From Epiperipatus broadwayi (lineage: Eukaryota; Onychophora; Udeonychophora; Euonychophora; Peripatidae): 64,000 nt of DNA. Both the position numbers and the translations under genes were made by a program. The notes under the pieces are model-generated. The model saw nothing but the letters and a program-made list of their open reading frames with translations, made no database searches and was not told where the DNA came from. Location of the stretch: positions 4,028,001-4,092,000 of the forward strand of contig JAQFVV010012395.1 of assembly GCA_028023455.1 (NCBI GenBank), in the 5' to 3' direction. Shown here piece by piece: positions 47,656 to 60,030 of the stretch; the stretch's first letter is position 1, and each line of letters begins with the position of its first letter.

Positions 47656-49854
47656 GATATGCATAGATAAAACATTTCTATAGATTTTGTCATCATCAGA
47701 TTTGGTGGTTTATTACTTAGATGCTTGACTGAATATTTTGAGTTTAATCTTATACAGAATGGAGTGCAGTATTATAGGAGTATCTTTGAAGTATTTTTTT
47801 GATGTCCATTCTTTTTCACTTAGTACTTATCAAGTTGAACTATCACATAATGCTTCGTGTTGAAATACATTGCAATTGGCAAAAATGATTTTGTTTCTTG
47901 GAGTTATACTTTGATCAGACAATAGCATAATATAAAATTATTTAAAAAAACCTTTTTTTATATATAAAAAAAAGGTAATAAAAACACATTTTATTGTCAA
48001 AATATGTATGTATATGCAAAGATATTTTAATGCTGTTAATTTAAGAATGCTTTGTAATATTTTAAAAATATGATGGCACATATAAGTTGTTTAGCTAGAT
48101 GTGATACTTTAAGGTCTATTATTGTTAAGTCATATTTTCATTGGTTTAGGCATTTTTAGTAATTGAATTATAACAAAATTTTGTTGAGGTGCTGGAAAGA
48201 GAAGCTATAATAAATACTTATATTAATCTATAAAATATTTGACAGCTGAACACTTTCAAGGTGTTTAGCCTCATATTCATATCTGCAAAAAACAAATAGG
48301 GCAGAGTAGAATGTAAATAGCAATATGCAAATTATGTTTAAATTATTTAATTAGTCCAATGTTTGGAAATGTCACATCTGTTAATGGAGTTATTGTTGCT
48401 ATTAATAAAGTATGCTTCTTTGATTTTTTTATTTACAGTCATTCTTCTCAATACAGACTATCCTAGGGTTGGAGGGTTCAAATATGTGACTGGTCCTTTT
48501 TGAGTGCTCCAAAAATATTTATGAACTGTCATTATTTTTCTGTGCTCTTTTATATGTGTATTTGTGTTGAATGGTTCTATTGTTAATAGTGGCTTTGGTT
48601 TCACCATAGTAAATAGCATGACATTCAGGTTGAGGGCATGAGATGATATAAATGACATGGGGGGGGGGTGATCAAGGTCAACTTTGTTTTTAGAATTATA
48701 AAAAATTATCTAAAGGAAATATAAGAATTTTAAATACATCAAGATTAATAAAGTACCACATTACTGTGTTTGAAATAGTTATTTGACTACTAATTTGATT
48801 ATCAACACAAGTGTTATTAAAAGTCAGTTGTTTCCACCTTTTGTATAATTGATTATGATTTCATAATTAATAATACCATATTAATATCTGGCTTAAATAT
48901 TATATTGTCTTTGAGATTTAACATGGTTGACAAAACTAAGCTTATTATCGTTGAAAGCTCAAAAAATAAAGTCTGTAATGTTAAAGTGATGGAGTTATTC
49001 ACAATTAAAAAGAATTTAATCAATTCCTATATTATTATAAGAACTTGTAGATATTATTATAAAAATTTGTAGTAGCTTGCTACCAAAAATAAATAAGCTA
49101 AAGAACCAAGTTGTGTGTGTTTTTCAGAGTGGTTTGTGTGATCATCACAAATTCATGCCCCCCCCCCCTTATCTACATTTTGTTTTTTTAATTTAGAATA
49201 GGTCTACTCATTTGTGAAAACTTGATGATGATTTATCTAATCAATTATTTCTGGCTGAGATGAGACTTTAATCTTTAGCTTCATTTTTTTATTTATTTTT
49301 TATTTATTCTTGCAATTACCAATAGCATTTTTAATATCCCAATAAATATTTTTTATTTTATTTATGATATTTTCTTTTCTTCATTGATGCTTTTAACATT
49401 ATTGTTTTTACAAGCGAATCTGATGACATCACACAACCAAAAATAAGCTGGCCTTCTGATTTCTTTCCCTTCCAGTAATGTTTTAGGTTTAATGAAATTC
49501 AAGATATTTCTGTTTATGTTTTTTCACTAATAAAAATAAATGCAGTCTTTTCTACAACAGCATAATGAAAATATTTGTGTGTGTGTGTACATTTTTTTAT
49601 TGTTCAGATTTTACATATTCTGGTGATTACATCTGCATTAATTACTTTGGGGATGAAACAAATATCTTTTTTTAATGGGAAAAAAATTAAAAGTAACATG
49701 ATTGGAAGTTATAGAAAATTAAAATATTTATAGTGCCAAATATAAAAGTAGCAAATATTTTATATAAAATTTTTAAAAAGAGTTATTTGCTTGTTATAAA
49801 GCAAGGTTTGGCTATTCAGAAAAAATTGCATCCTGTACTTAATTAATCTATATA
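47656..49854. other. Nothing assigned
   Basis: AT-rich with homopolymer runs (G run at 48660, C run at 49158). The 48458-48658 (-) open frame has no recognised domain. Confidence 0.4.
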
Positions 49855-50760
49855 ATGCAACTCCAGACGTGCAATGTGATGCGATGCGCTATGGGTTCTC
49901 TTTTATCAAAGTCGGGAATTTCTCAGCCACTATGCCCAGCGAAACCTGTTAGTCATCTTTCTTTTCCATTTGCCACCCTAAGTTTTTCCCCATATTCTTC
50001 TTTATCTTGCTCCATGCCATTTCCACAACATCATCTTTGTCCACTCTATGGCCTTTATATCTAGATCCCCCTTATCTTTTTCCAGACTCAGTATTAAAAC
50101 TAAGAACGCACTTTCTGTATAAATCACTTTGTTTATATTTATTCTCCCACATCTTCATTATTTGTACCCTTTCTGTTTTTAAGCATTTACATTCAATTAG
50201 CAGATTCCTAATATTCTCTATGCCTTTGTTACATAACTTTCACATTTCTCAATTTATGTATACCCTTGTTGCTAATGATCCTGTTTGAGACTTAAACAGT
50301 AAACCACTTTCCTTGCTATTATCATAAATTAACTCATACCCACAATATTCTGTTTACTTCTATATATATTTAAACTCTTTTTACTCTCCATACTAGTTCT
50401 TCATCACTCCAATTCACTAATTTTTATTAATGCATCTATTCTTCTATCCCATTCTTTGCCACTATAACACAATAATTCTCCTAACACAATCATCTTTTTA
50501 TACAAGAATACTGACATAAAGTATTTTCTAAATCTTCTACATATCATACTATCTTTCTCACCCATCTTGTTGCAATGCCCTTTACTTGTAATCCAATTAA
50601 ATACTATTTTGGTTTTTCTCTTACTATCCACAAATTGCAATTTACTGAACATTTTCATTTTGATTTTTAGCATTTTCTATGGTCCTTCTTTCTCATTTTG
50701 TCTCTCTTCAAAGTCTAAAAGGTTTGAATAATCTCCATTTATCCCACCCTCCTAATACAT
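49855..50760 (-). pseudogene. LINE ORF2 C-terminal fragment, decayed
   Basis: Less AT-rich block. On the minus strand, broken frames read KLQFVDSKRKTKIVFNWITS (about 50649-50590), MICRRFRKYFMSVF, then a zinc-ribbon-like stretch IEKCESYVTKA...LNVNAxK near 50250-50170 (C...C...H...C-like spacing), and DLDIKAIEWTKMMLWKWHG near 50060. This resembles the region after the RT in several LINE clades; the clade is uncertain. The plus-strand frames here are shadows. Confidence 0.4.
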
Positions 50761-51470
50761 TCCCATCGTAGTTGTATTATGAAAAGTAATAGCATAATCC
50801 TTTTATTTTTATTGTGTTAAATTAATAAAAAATAATATTATCTTTGATAAAATTTTATATTTTAGTTGATATGTCAAAATCTAGATCAAAATTTATGGGA
50901 AAACTTTGAAAAGTAGTATCAAGTCAACTAGTTTCTTAAAACATTTCCTTTTTTAAAAAACAAAGTTACTAAGTTAACTGAATAGGATGAAAAAGAAATA
51001 AAGGAAAAAGAAGACTGAAGAAATAAACATCATTAAAATAGGTAATGGAATATCTTTAAAGTTTGAGAACCAGAAAAGTCAGAGCAGGAATTGATCCAAT
51101 GACTCCATACTCTAGAGTCTGACAATCTACCACTACATTTTGTTAAAATGATTGTTCTATTATTTTAATAAAAATAATAATAATGTCTTTCAAGTTAATA
51201 AAGAAAAAATTCTCTATGCATAAAAAAATGTTATTATAATTTGTCAACAATAGATGTGAAAAGCAATAATTTGAAAATCAATGATCACTGAAAAAATAGC
51301 ATGCATTGTTTGTAAAATGATATAAAATAGCCTGCCATAGATCAAAAGCTTCTTTACCATTTACAACAAAAACAATATAGCACTTCAAAACAGCTCTGAT
51401 TTTAATAATACAGAGGAATGGCAAATATATGATGTTGATGTTGAGAAATATATAATGATTTAACAGTATT
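50761..51470. repeat. Spacer with a minus-strand tRNA-like SINE patch (51070-51145)
   Basis: The minus strand of 51070-51145 reads AATGTAGTGGTAGATTGTCAG (A-box-like) and ATTGGATCAATTCCTGCTC (B-box-like), like the SINE at 44405. The remaining DNA may hold the lost 5' LTR of the next gypsy element; no LTR match was found. Confidence 0.45.
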
Positions 51471-52070
51471 ATGGATAATAAATTAACAGTTGCAAAATTG
51501 ATATGGATATCAGACAAAGACATACTGCAAATAGCCAACTATCTTTGTGACCCAAAAGTACCAGAGGGTATCCTATATAAAGAATTGGTAGAAAAGTTAA
51601 GCACATATTTCAAACTAATTACATCAAAAAATGTAACACATTTATGCTGCATAAATAGACTCCAGTCTCATCATGAAAACTTACAAGAGTAGGACATGGG
51701 ATTGTGTAAGTGTGCCAAGAAATATGACATCAAAGCTCAATTGCTATGGGTTATGCATGAAAGTAAGCTCAGACAAATATTACTTAGTGAGTTTATATTA
51801 ATGTATCCTAGTGATAAAGGAATATCTTATGAGGCTGCCCAAGACAACATGCTAGTATTTCAAAATATGGCTGAATTGTAGAAACCTAATACAGTAGTAA
51901 ACAGAGCACAAGCACAAACAATGAATTGGAGGAGTACAGATGATGACTACATGTTATTGTTGTGATGCTAAGGAACCCATTAAAAAGATATGTGCATTTG
52001 AAAATGAAAAATATCATGCTTACAGATTCAAAGGACATTTATCTCAAGTTTGTCAGATAAAGAAAAAAGG
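51471..52070 (+). pseudogene. Gypsy gag remnant with zinc knuckle
   Basis: The first frame (51471-51692) includes YLCDPKVPEGILYKELVEKL, a gag segment common to invertebrate gypsy elements. A stop, then MGLCKCAKKYDIKAQLLWVM (51696). Near 52000-52065 the sequence gives a knuckle-like run ending YRFKGHLSQVCQ, with the first cysteine-to-tyrosine change. Confidence 0.7.
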
Positions 52071-52149
52071 CAATTTAATCCAGAATGTAAATTGAGGGAA
52101 GAAATCAATAAAAAGTAAAACTAATGTCAAGAAGATAAATAATAATAAT

Positions 52150-52390
52150 GAAAATTGTAATTTATTGGATGTCAAAATTTGCAAACAAATAAAATGGAAA
52201 TTAATAGTAGGACAGGGGTGTCTCTTATTTCATAAAGCCATGAATAAAACAGACCCAGTGACAATAGACATGAATGGAAACTGGATTGAAATAAAAAGGA
52301 TTGTAACTATGTCAGTAGAGGTGAATAGTAAGATAAAAAATTTACTTCTGTATATAGTGTCAAGAAACATCTTGGAATTAAATTAAAATT
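52150..52390 (+). pseudogene. Gypsy protease region remnant
   Basis: The open frame has PVTIDMNGNWIEI near 52257, the segment just before the protease active site, then TMSVEVNSKIKNLLLYIV. The DTG/DSG catalytic triad is missing, apparently by a deletion. Confidence 0.5.
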
Positions 52391-52509
52391 ATAAAGGGAG
52401 TTCAATTGGAATCCAAAGTCTGAGAAAGGTTTCCATTGATATTCAAGTTGGATCTAGCAGAATTGATGACACAACTAATTAATATAGAGTTAACTAATAA
52501 TGTTCAGCC

Positions 52510-53320
52510 TGGTATATGCACACCAAGAAAAGTATTATTTATTCTAAAACCTAAAATCAAAGAGCACTAAATAATTTTGTTAAGAGAAGCATAATTTCAC
52601 CTATTGAAGAATCAACTTGGGCAACACCCATCATTTGTGATCTAAACCCGATGAAATGGCTTGGTTATGTAGTGACTATTGCATAACTATAAACTATAAA
52701 TAAAAATATAAATAAAAAGCTTATCTGGTATCTAGTGTTCAGGAAGTTTTAACTTTCATTACAAAAATGTTTCTGCTTTGCTAATTCCCCCAGATTTCAG
52801 TTATTACTAGAACAGCTGAGTTCTTAATTATCAATACACACTTGGAATTATTTATGTATAATAAACTGTCTTACAGAATAACAATCACTCTGAATGGGTG
52901 TTCAAGTAAAAATAGACAATCTTTTGAAGGAAATGGTAGTTATAATGTACCTTATTGACATTCTGATGATTGCTGAGACTGAAAGTGATCTAAAAAAATA
53001 CATTTAACACAATGTGAAGAGAACTATAAAGATGTGGAGGTTAATTTTCTGCAACTAAATGCATATTGTCTGCCAGAGAAATCAAATTCATAATATCATT
53101 ACAAATAAGAGAAATTATTCAAATCCATAGAAAATTTGAACTGTAAAAAATACTCTGAAGCTAAACAACTTCATGGACTTGCAAGCTTTCTTGGAACTAC
53201 TAAATTTCTTTTGAGTTTCCTGAGAGACAAATCTTATGTTGTGACTCTGTTCTATGAATTGTTAAAAAAGAAACTATGGTGAAAGTGAGGAGTCAAATGG
53301 GATGTAGTCTTCAAGAAACT
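52510..53320 (+). pseudogene. Gypsy reverse transcriptase remnant
   Basis: Motifs in order across frames: KRSIISPIEESTWATPI (about 52580), INTHLELFMYNKLSYRITIT (52830), a decayed catalytic box MYLIDILMIAETESDL (52935; D changed to I in YLDD), and a YCLPEKSNS-like stretch and LHGLASFLGTTKF near 53170, the RT connection. Confidence 0.75.
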
Positions 53321-53329
53321 AAAAGATAT

Positions 53330-53660
53330 TAGTAACATCAATTGTTGCTACAAACACTGTCACAATGACCAAGAAATAGTTATTATGATACAGACACATC
53401 AGAGTTATGGTGTTGGTGCTGATTTCTCATAAAGTTTATGGAGGTGAATGCCTTATTGCATATGCATCCAGAATGTTAACTGACACTGAAAAAAAATATA
53501 ACTCAGCTTGATAAAAAAGCTCTAGACATTGTGTTTACCATGAAGAAAGTTCACTATGTATTTGGATATATATTCAAAATCTATACAGACCATAAATCAC
53601 TAATGAGAATATTGGGAAATTTAAAAAGTCCTAGGATCATGTGAGTCAGAAAATGTTTAG
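53330..53660 (+). pseudogene. Gypsy RNase H remnant
   Basis: DTDTSELWCWC-like start (53390), then ITQLDKKALDIVFTMKKVHY and IYTDHKSLMRILG near 53580, a well-kept RNase H block. A frameshift separates the two halves. Confidence 0.85.
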
Positions 53661-53889
53661 ATGAGTAAATATTCTAATTTCAAATTAATGTATAAGGTGA
53701 AAAAGAAAATTACTCATGCTGACACTTTATCAAGAATACTGAATATACATTAACATGAGGCATGAATCACTGAGATAAACTACATAGATTCAATAAAATC
53801 CAAAATATTGAATAGTACAATGATGGCTAAATGGAGTAATGATGATTCTGAATATCAGTTCATCAAGTAATGGATTCAAAGTGGATGAC

Positions 53890-54600
53890 CTAAAATCTAA
53901 TCAAGCTATGTTGTTCAGCCCATTTTGAATGCCTGCAAGAGTTTGTACAAGTGTAACAGATGTATATTAATGGCACCCAGAATGGTGATTCAGACAGACA
54001 GGAGAAGTTGGAACCAAAGAGTTGATCAGATCTTAAGTATAGTGGCCTAATATTTACCAAGATATAGAGCATACCATGAAGAGATTATATTATGTCAATC
54101 AATGGTGAGACCTAGTCATGAAAAAGTTGGAACTGTGGCCATAAGCTAGCAGGCCTTGGGAGAGGATTCGTATAGATCATGCCAGATCTTTTGGCATATA
54201 TATATATATATATATTCCTAGTCATCATCAACTCATATTTCAAATGGAGAGAATACTGAGTCATGAAAAATACAATTGTGGAGAATACTAAAAAGTATTA
54301 AGTGAACTATTTGCTATTCATGGGTATCCTGAATTAATTGTTTCTGATAATGATTCAGGATTTATATCTTTGCAATTGAAAGACTTTTTGGTTAATAAGG
54401 GAATCTGTCATATTGAAACACCTCTACATTATTCTGAGTTTAATGAATTAGCTGAAAAAGCCATGCAACAATTGAAGCTTACATTGAATATAATCGATAT
54501 TTATGAAGTCCTAATAACCACCGTGTTTTATCTGAATTTCATGCAGAGTACAGTCACTAGAAAATATCAGAGGAAATGTTGATGAACCAAAAATGTAGAA
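53890..54600 (+). pseudogene. Gypsy integrase remnant
   Basis: GLGRGFVWIMPDLL-like core start (54160; conserved DxxGP damaged), FLVIINSYFKWRE (54216), then LKDFLVNKGICHIETPLHYS and NELAEKAMQQLKLTLNI (54373-54500). A TA microsatellite (54198-54215) has grown inside the core. Confidence 0.8.
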
Positions 54601-55035
54601 CTCAGATCTCTATATTGAGCATCAAAAAGAATGAGAAGAGGGCAACAAAGATAGAAAATGTCATATTCAACCTAAGAGAAACACTTTGGATATATGATAT
54701 GATAAGAAAGAAGTGGCAAACAGGAACTGCATCAAAATTGTTGTCAAAACAATTCATGCAATACAATTGATCAACAGTAAAGAAGTTATAAACACATTGA
54801 CCATATTAGAAGCTGTTTTAATGATTCACTTGATAAAATAAATGAAAAGATGAGATTTACCTGCATCTATTGTGTTTGATTTTGTAAAAAAAAAAAATGA
54901 AAGTAGTGACTCGTATGAAACTCAAACAGAAGAGATCTTCTTGATATACCTGAAGAATCAAACAATGACCAGTGGATTGAGAAAAAGCAACCAGTACTTC
55001 CTCCTAGATGATCTAGAGAGAGGAGAAGCCTACAG

Positions 55036-55639
55036 AAATTAAAATACTATGTATGATATTAAACTGTTCACTATTTTTTAGAATGAGAGGAAGTTGGATA
55101 ATATCTAATTAAATTTGTACATATATTTGTAAAGTTGTTAATAAAATTTTTATAGTGTGTGTGTATATTGGACAGACAGGAAGTAAATCAACATCACTTT
55201 AGAAAATTATATTATGTCAATATGCAGATTTTCTAATTTGCAAAGTATGCATATTAAGTGAAACTAACATATATACTAAAATTAGCTGTGTAGATATGTA
55301 GCAGTAGCATTCCATTACTACAAGATACAGTATTTGTGCATTAGCATGTGCAATAACGTGGAGAGCAGTGCATAAAAGAATATTGCAGTGTACAGTGTAG
55401 TATAGTGATGAGAGAATGCAAGATTTTCTAACTTCATCTATATGCATATTTATTGTAAAACAACCAACAAGCAAATTAGTTGAATTATTTAAGATATACT
55501 ATTTATTAATATTTTATATTATAGAATAAGTAAAGTCGAGTTGTTAAGTTTATTCTTTGATTTGTGTAATTTATTTCATAATAAATTATCAATGCATGTA
55601 CAACTGGTTAATGTCAGTATTGCTCTACATGTGGCAGAT
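55036..55639. other. Downstream region, possible gypsy 3' LTR
   Basis: Contains a TG tract (55155) and the repeated block TATGCAGATTTTCTAAT / AATGCAAGATTTTCTAAC (55220, 55416). No convincing LTR pair. Confidence 0.3.
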
Positions 55640-56995
55640 ACATTATGCTTCCCATCTATATTAATAATCTGACTAAGGTATATGAAATCATTAACTTCTT
55701 TTAATTTATAACATTAAACATTACTTTAGTTTCTTTTAGTCGTACTTTCCTCTATCTTAGAACTCTTGCAAGATTTTCTGAAGTTTGAAGCATTATTTAC
55801 AAAAACAATCACATCATCTCAAAATCTAGATGACTCTAGTAATTCCAATGTATTTTATTTCCTTAATTTTCTCATTTTAATTTACAAAATGCTTTTAGTA
55901 AAATTGCTGTAAAATCTTTGGAGATATGGAATTACCCTCTCATGCATCTTTATCACTGTTGTACTGTCACTATATAATATAATCACTACTGTTATATTTT
56001 GATAAATATTTATGATAATATCTGGATCTATATCATGATGGTGCAAAACTTTAATATGAGGGGAAGTCAAAAATATTCGGAATTATTCTTTGGAGGGTGA
56101 GTGCATTGTAGTATATGTTTCCCCCACCAGGTGCCTCCTGTAGGGACCTCTACATCAGATTTGCTGACCGTAGGTGGTGCCATGTAATGATGTTTTGTTA
56201 AATGTGTCTGGCTTGTTTGTCAATTATTGTAATGGCTGAAAAGTTGGAACAATGTGAAATTCTGTGTTCTGATAGGGAAAATACCAGGGGAAACAATTAT
56301 AATGCTTGAAACAATTTACAAGCAAGCTGCTCTGGGAAAAACACAAGATTCTGAGTAGTTTAGTATCAGATTCATCACATCCCAAAAAAGTATGAGTGAA
56401 TTTTAATCTCGAAACATTCAGAGTTTTTTAATACGCAAATGCATTGATAACTTAGAATTAACTTGTAGTGATCATATAATTTACCTACAAGTTTTGAAAT
56501 GTTTGCATGATATGATAAAACAAAAATGTCCTGATTTGAGCAAAGTGGAGAGTGCAAACTTCGCCAGGATAACGCACTAGCACACAAAGCCTTGAGTATG
56601 AAACAATTTTTAATTAAAAACGGCACGACCCAGTTTAATCATCTGATATATTGACCTGATTTCACTCTGTGTGATTTTTTATTCTCCTGAATGAAAAAAT
56701 GCCTCAAATGGAAAAGTTTTGCAATTTGGAAATTGGTGGAAAATACATTTAGATCAATGCACTGCTAACAATTAAAAATAAATACACAATTTTTTATTAT
56801 AAAATTCCGATTATTTTGGGGTATCCGCTCATAAGTATAGAAATGCTTATAGAATCAAATGCCTTTTTATAATCTACAAATTCAAAGCACAACGATAACT
56901 CATATTCAGTGATCCTTTCCATAATTTCTTTAAATACTTAAATATAATCCAATGTGCTTTTTTAAATCCACCGTTTACATCCAATTTGTATTTTT
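55640..56995 (-). mobile_element. RTE-type LINE fragment split by a mariner
   Basis: Minus strand. 56834-56995 matches the RT block around the FVDYEKAFDSI motif (TATAGAATCAAATGCCTTTTTATAATC), and 55640-56054 the following RT part (region of PKIFTAILLKAF and the FADD box). In other RTE copies these are contiguous. Heavily decayed; ends truncated. Confidence 0.8.
56055..56833 (+). mobile_element. Mariner transposon, internally deleted
   Basis: A 775-bp element (56057-56831) with inverted ends TGAGGGG.../TGAGCGG... sharing TCGGAATT, flanked by TA on each side (56055-56056 and 56832-56833). Transposase remnant on the plus strand: MAEKLEQ start near 56232, PGETI and LGKTQ, then SALRHKA-like HTKP and LISLCVIFY, matching the mariner HKAL...YSPDL...CDFF region. 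Full mariners are about 1.3 kb, so the middle is deleted; stops are present. Confidence 0.9.
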
Positions 56996-58104
56996 AAAAA
57001 TGACTTAATTTTACAATAACATGTACCACATATATACGTATACACATATAATCTTTTGTTAAAACATGGTATGAGTAGCTTATATAATTCATAAATTTTA
57101 TACTATGATAAATGATTCATAATTTAGTTGGGAAAAAAAAAATACTTGTGTGTTTAGATAATTCAACCTAATTTAATTTGTTTAAGAACGTGCAAGTGTA
57201 ATCTAGAAGCATACTTTAAATTCTTCGTATTAATTTCAAACACGACTATGTTAATAAATTGATAAAAAAAAAAGTCAGCGGAAGGAAAAGATTAGTAATT
57301 TGTTAATGAGTCCTAGCTTGCCCCCCTTCAATTGCCGGTGAAATGAACTCTTCTGGAAGTATGAAAGTGTGAGTAATGGAACGCCCCCCGTAAATATTAA
57401 AATCATGTTTGATTAATGTAATCAATAATCGAGTGCTTCTGACAATGATATTATCTACAATTTGAAATAAAACATATTACTGATGACAAGAGATTGGATA
57501 GGATTTACAAATCAAACAAAGGCCTAACCTCTCCAGGCTTTTTTTAACATTGCAGAATTATTTTAATTCAGTTAGAAATCATAATAAAAAAAAACATAAT
57601 GAATGTGTGTATGCAAATATATATATACACACACACAATTAATTACGTATGTACAGGAAATTTTCTCTCAGATCTACAGATGTGAGTTGGTAGAGTTCAG
57701 GTGATATGGCGAGACATAAGGTCAATACTTCTTATTAAAAAGCAATAATAATGGAATGGCTTTATTGCTCGTGCATTTGTTAGAAGTTCGAGAGACGGCA
57801 GTGACCGTGCAAGGTCGCGATCCATGAATCTTGATTTCCGGAATTTGACACACATTACTGATTCTAATCAATTTAGATGTTTTATGTGTTTACATACAAA
57901 CAAGATCATAATCCTATTAAATTAATAGACATCATTCTTTTATGTGGTAGTAATTTCAATAGATGAAGATATTTTAAGCATTTTTTGATGATAAATATAA
58001 TTCATGACTACTCGCTAATTTTCATGAGGTTTGAACATCAGAAATGACAGAATTGAGTTGTTATCCATGAATCATGGGCGCTGAAGTTCAGCCATTAATT
58101 CATT
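56996..58104. other. Mostly unassigned, SINE-like patches
   Basis: 57780-57860 (GAAGTTCGAGAGACGGCAGTG and GATCCATGAATC) and 58030-58090 share blocks with 43856-43995 and are probably decayed SINEs. Otherwise AT-rich. Confidence 0.35.
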
Positions 58105-58380
58105 CATTCATTCATTTTTTTTTTAATAATTGACAGCAGTATTCATGCGATTGTATTCAATGACAAATCAACCCTTTTGACAAATTTAGATTTGGACAGA
58201 AATCTACTATCCTTTAATTTTTTGAATAATGATACCAGAAATCGTGCGATTGCATTTAATAATAAATCCAGTCTTTGGATATATTTAGATTTAGACAAAA
58301 TTCTACAACCCATTAATTTTTTGAATAATGATAGCAGAATTCATGCATTTGCATTTAATGGTAAATTCAGCCTTATTTAG
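58105..58380 (+). repeat. 99-bp tandem repeat, open in one frame
   Basis: TTGAATAATGATA recurs at 58222 and 58321, and a related TTAATAATTGACAGCAG at 58122: a 99-100 bp period, about 2.6 copies. In one frame it codes repeated 33-residue units (IHAIVFNDKS, NLDLDRNLLSF, NFLNNDTR) from about 58141 to a stop at 58378. I do not recognise the protein repeat, and the frame has no good start codon. Could be an intragenic repeat remnant or a chance frame. Confidence 0.55.
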
Positions 58381-58419
58381 ATGACTGTAATAAATTAAAA
58401 TCACTATATTCCCATATTA

Positions 58420-59300
58420 GAACAAAGAAGTATTGATGGAATTTCCAGAGAATTTTTAAAATACGATGGTAATTTGTTAATTGCAAAACTATTGGAAAGA
58501 AAATATGGACTCATAACATTGTGCTACTTTATTTTAAAGATGTGTCTATTGTTTGCATTTTCCTAAAATAAAGAAGATTAAAAAAAAAGAATGCAGTAAT
58601 TATTGAGAAAGTGTCATCATTATTCATTATAGCAAATGTACTTTCAAAGATTTTATTTTATAGATTGCTTCCAATTGTAGAGAATGGTTATTTCAGATGT
58701 CAACTTTATGGGGATATTTTGCTGGACTATGCAAGAAAGATGTGATTTATAAATTAATTTTGTCATTATGGATAAGTCAATTGAAATTTTGATTGTCCAT
58801 TTAAGCAATTATATAATTGAGAAAAGTATTATAATTGGTAGAAGGAAATCTGAGGCTTTTGAAATAAAAATTGGTATTAAACTTGCATGTTATTTTTTAT
58901 ATGTCAAGGCATTGACCGAGAAGCGAACCCAGGCCAGCTGCTTGGAAGGCAGCTATGCTAACCACTAGGGCACCAACTTGCATGTTATTAGTTCCTATTT
59001 TGTTTACTTTTATGAAACTAACCTTTGAATAGTTTAAAGATAACTTTATAAATAGGCATTAAGATGCCATATAGATCTGGCAAAATAGGATTATCCATTT
59101 GAACTGTTTAAAGCAAAACAGGGTCTTACTCCTGATTATTATCAATATTTTTGACAAATTTAAAGGATGAATGTTTATAAATCTCTTGGTGACTTTTTAG
59201 ACAAAATAGTTAAATTTGGATGATGAGGAATACCACAGGCTTTAATTGGTGCTGACTCATTTAGCATGTTAAAGTATAGGATGTTTAATCTTAATATTAA
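58420..59300 (+). pseudogene. LINE reverse transcriptase fragment, decayed
   Basis: Broken frames read IDGISREFLKYDGN (58432), KVSSLFIIANVLSKILFYRL then LPIVEN (58610-58685), the RT fingers motif, and IKIGIKLACY interrupted by a SINE then LVPILFTFMK (58868-59020), equivalent to GVKQGC-SP-LF (motif B). Not the same family as the RTE copies. Confidence 0.6.
58880..58989 (-). repeat. tRNA-Gly(TCC)-like SINE with 15-bp TSD
   Basis: Perfect repeats AACTTGCATGTTATT at 58880-58894 and 58975-58989 enclose an 80-bp minus-strand tRNA-like body: GTGCCCTAGTGGTTAG, anticodon loop CTTCCAA, CCTGGGTTCGCTTCTCGG, GACATAT and a short A tail. Inserted into motif B of a LINE RT. A clean example of LINE-mediated SINE insertion. 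Confidence 0.9.
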
Positions 59301-59934
59301 CACAATTTAATTAATTATATATGACTGTTATTCTGGAAAATTTGCTCTGTGGAAGCTAACTGTAGAGCTCCTAACAACATAATATAAAGACTACAGAAAA
59401 AATTCATTTAAAAATGCTCTATTAACATCCTGAAAATCAAGAGTGTAAAAATGATCAACTGTTAGCTCAGCCCATTGAATGTGATATTAAATGTAAAATT
59501 ATAAATGCATATTAATGGCATATGGAATAAAAAATAATAGACTTTCTAGGAAATATTTTAATGATTAACTTTGAACATGATTTTTATAAGAAATGCAGAC
59601 TTTATATATTATAAAGTTTAACTCAATATATTTTTAAAGAAATGTAAATATTGATTGCTTTCATTAAAATGATTGGTTGAAGATAAAATGCAAGGCAAAT
59701 TATAAAATAATTCAATATAAAAGCTTATGAAATAAAAGCTTTTTACAGAAAAGGTTAAAAGATGACATTGCTAGATATAAAATAAATGGATGAAGGAATT
59801 AATATTTGATATGTGTGGTTTGTGTTTCATGGATTGTTTTGTATAATTATCATAAATCTCTTCCTTTTTTATATATATATATTTTGGAGTTAGATAGCTC
59901 CATTTATTATAGATATAATAAACACCTCCATACT
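59301..59934. other. Nothing assigned
   Basis: AT-rich; possibly more of the decayed LINE. Confidence 0.35.
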
Positions 59935-59989
59935 TCCCCATTCTTTTTAAATTCATATAAATAAAGATACAATAAAAGACAAATGACCC

Positions 59990-60030
59990 CCAAGATGCAT
60001 TTCATGCTGAACCAGCACTCATCAGTTGGT
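59990..60030 (-). ncRNA. Hammerhead ribozyme, core intact
   Basis: CUGAUGA (60025-60019), stem II GUGCU-GGUUC-AGCAU with five pairs, GAAA (60003-60000), UGCAU and C17 at 59994. Stem I pairs CCAA (60029-60026) with UUGG (59993-59990). Stem III is the palindrome AUGCAU, so a dimer is the likely active form. All core residues match; cleavage expected between 59994 and 59993. Confidence 0.8.

Larger units (their letters stand above)
51471..55035 (+). mobile_element. Second Ty3/gypsy retrotransposon, decayed
   Basis: Gag-PR-RT-RNase H-IN order on the plus strand, all parts broken. It differs from the element at 26-35 kb. The polyprotein end near 54990-55030 reads REEKPTEIKIL, a typical RRSTR-like tail, followed by purine-rich AATGAGAGGAAGTTGG near 55081, a possible polypurine tract. 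LTRs were not confirmed; 55100-55560 may include a 3' LTR but no 5' partner was seen. Confidence 0.8.

Noticed and set aside
55100-55560. 3' LTR of the second gypsy element
   Set aside because: No partner LTR upstream of gag could be matched by eye, so left as a possibility only.
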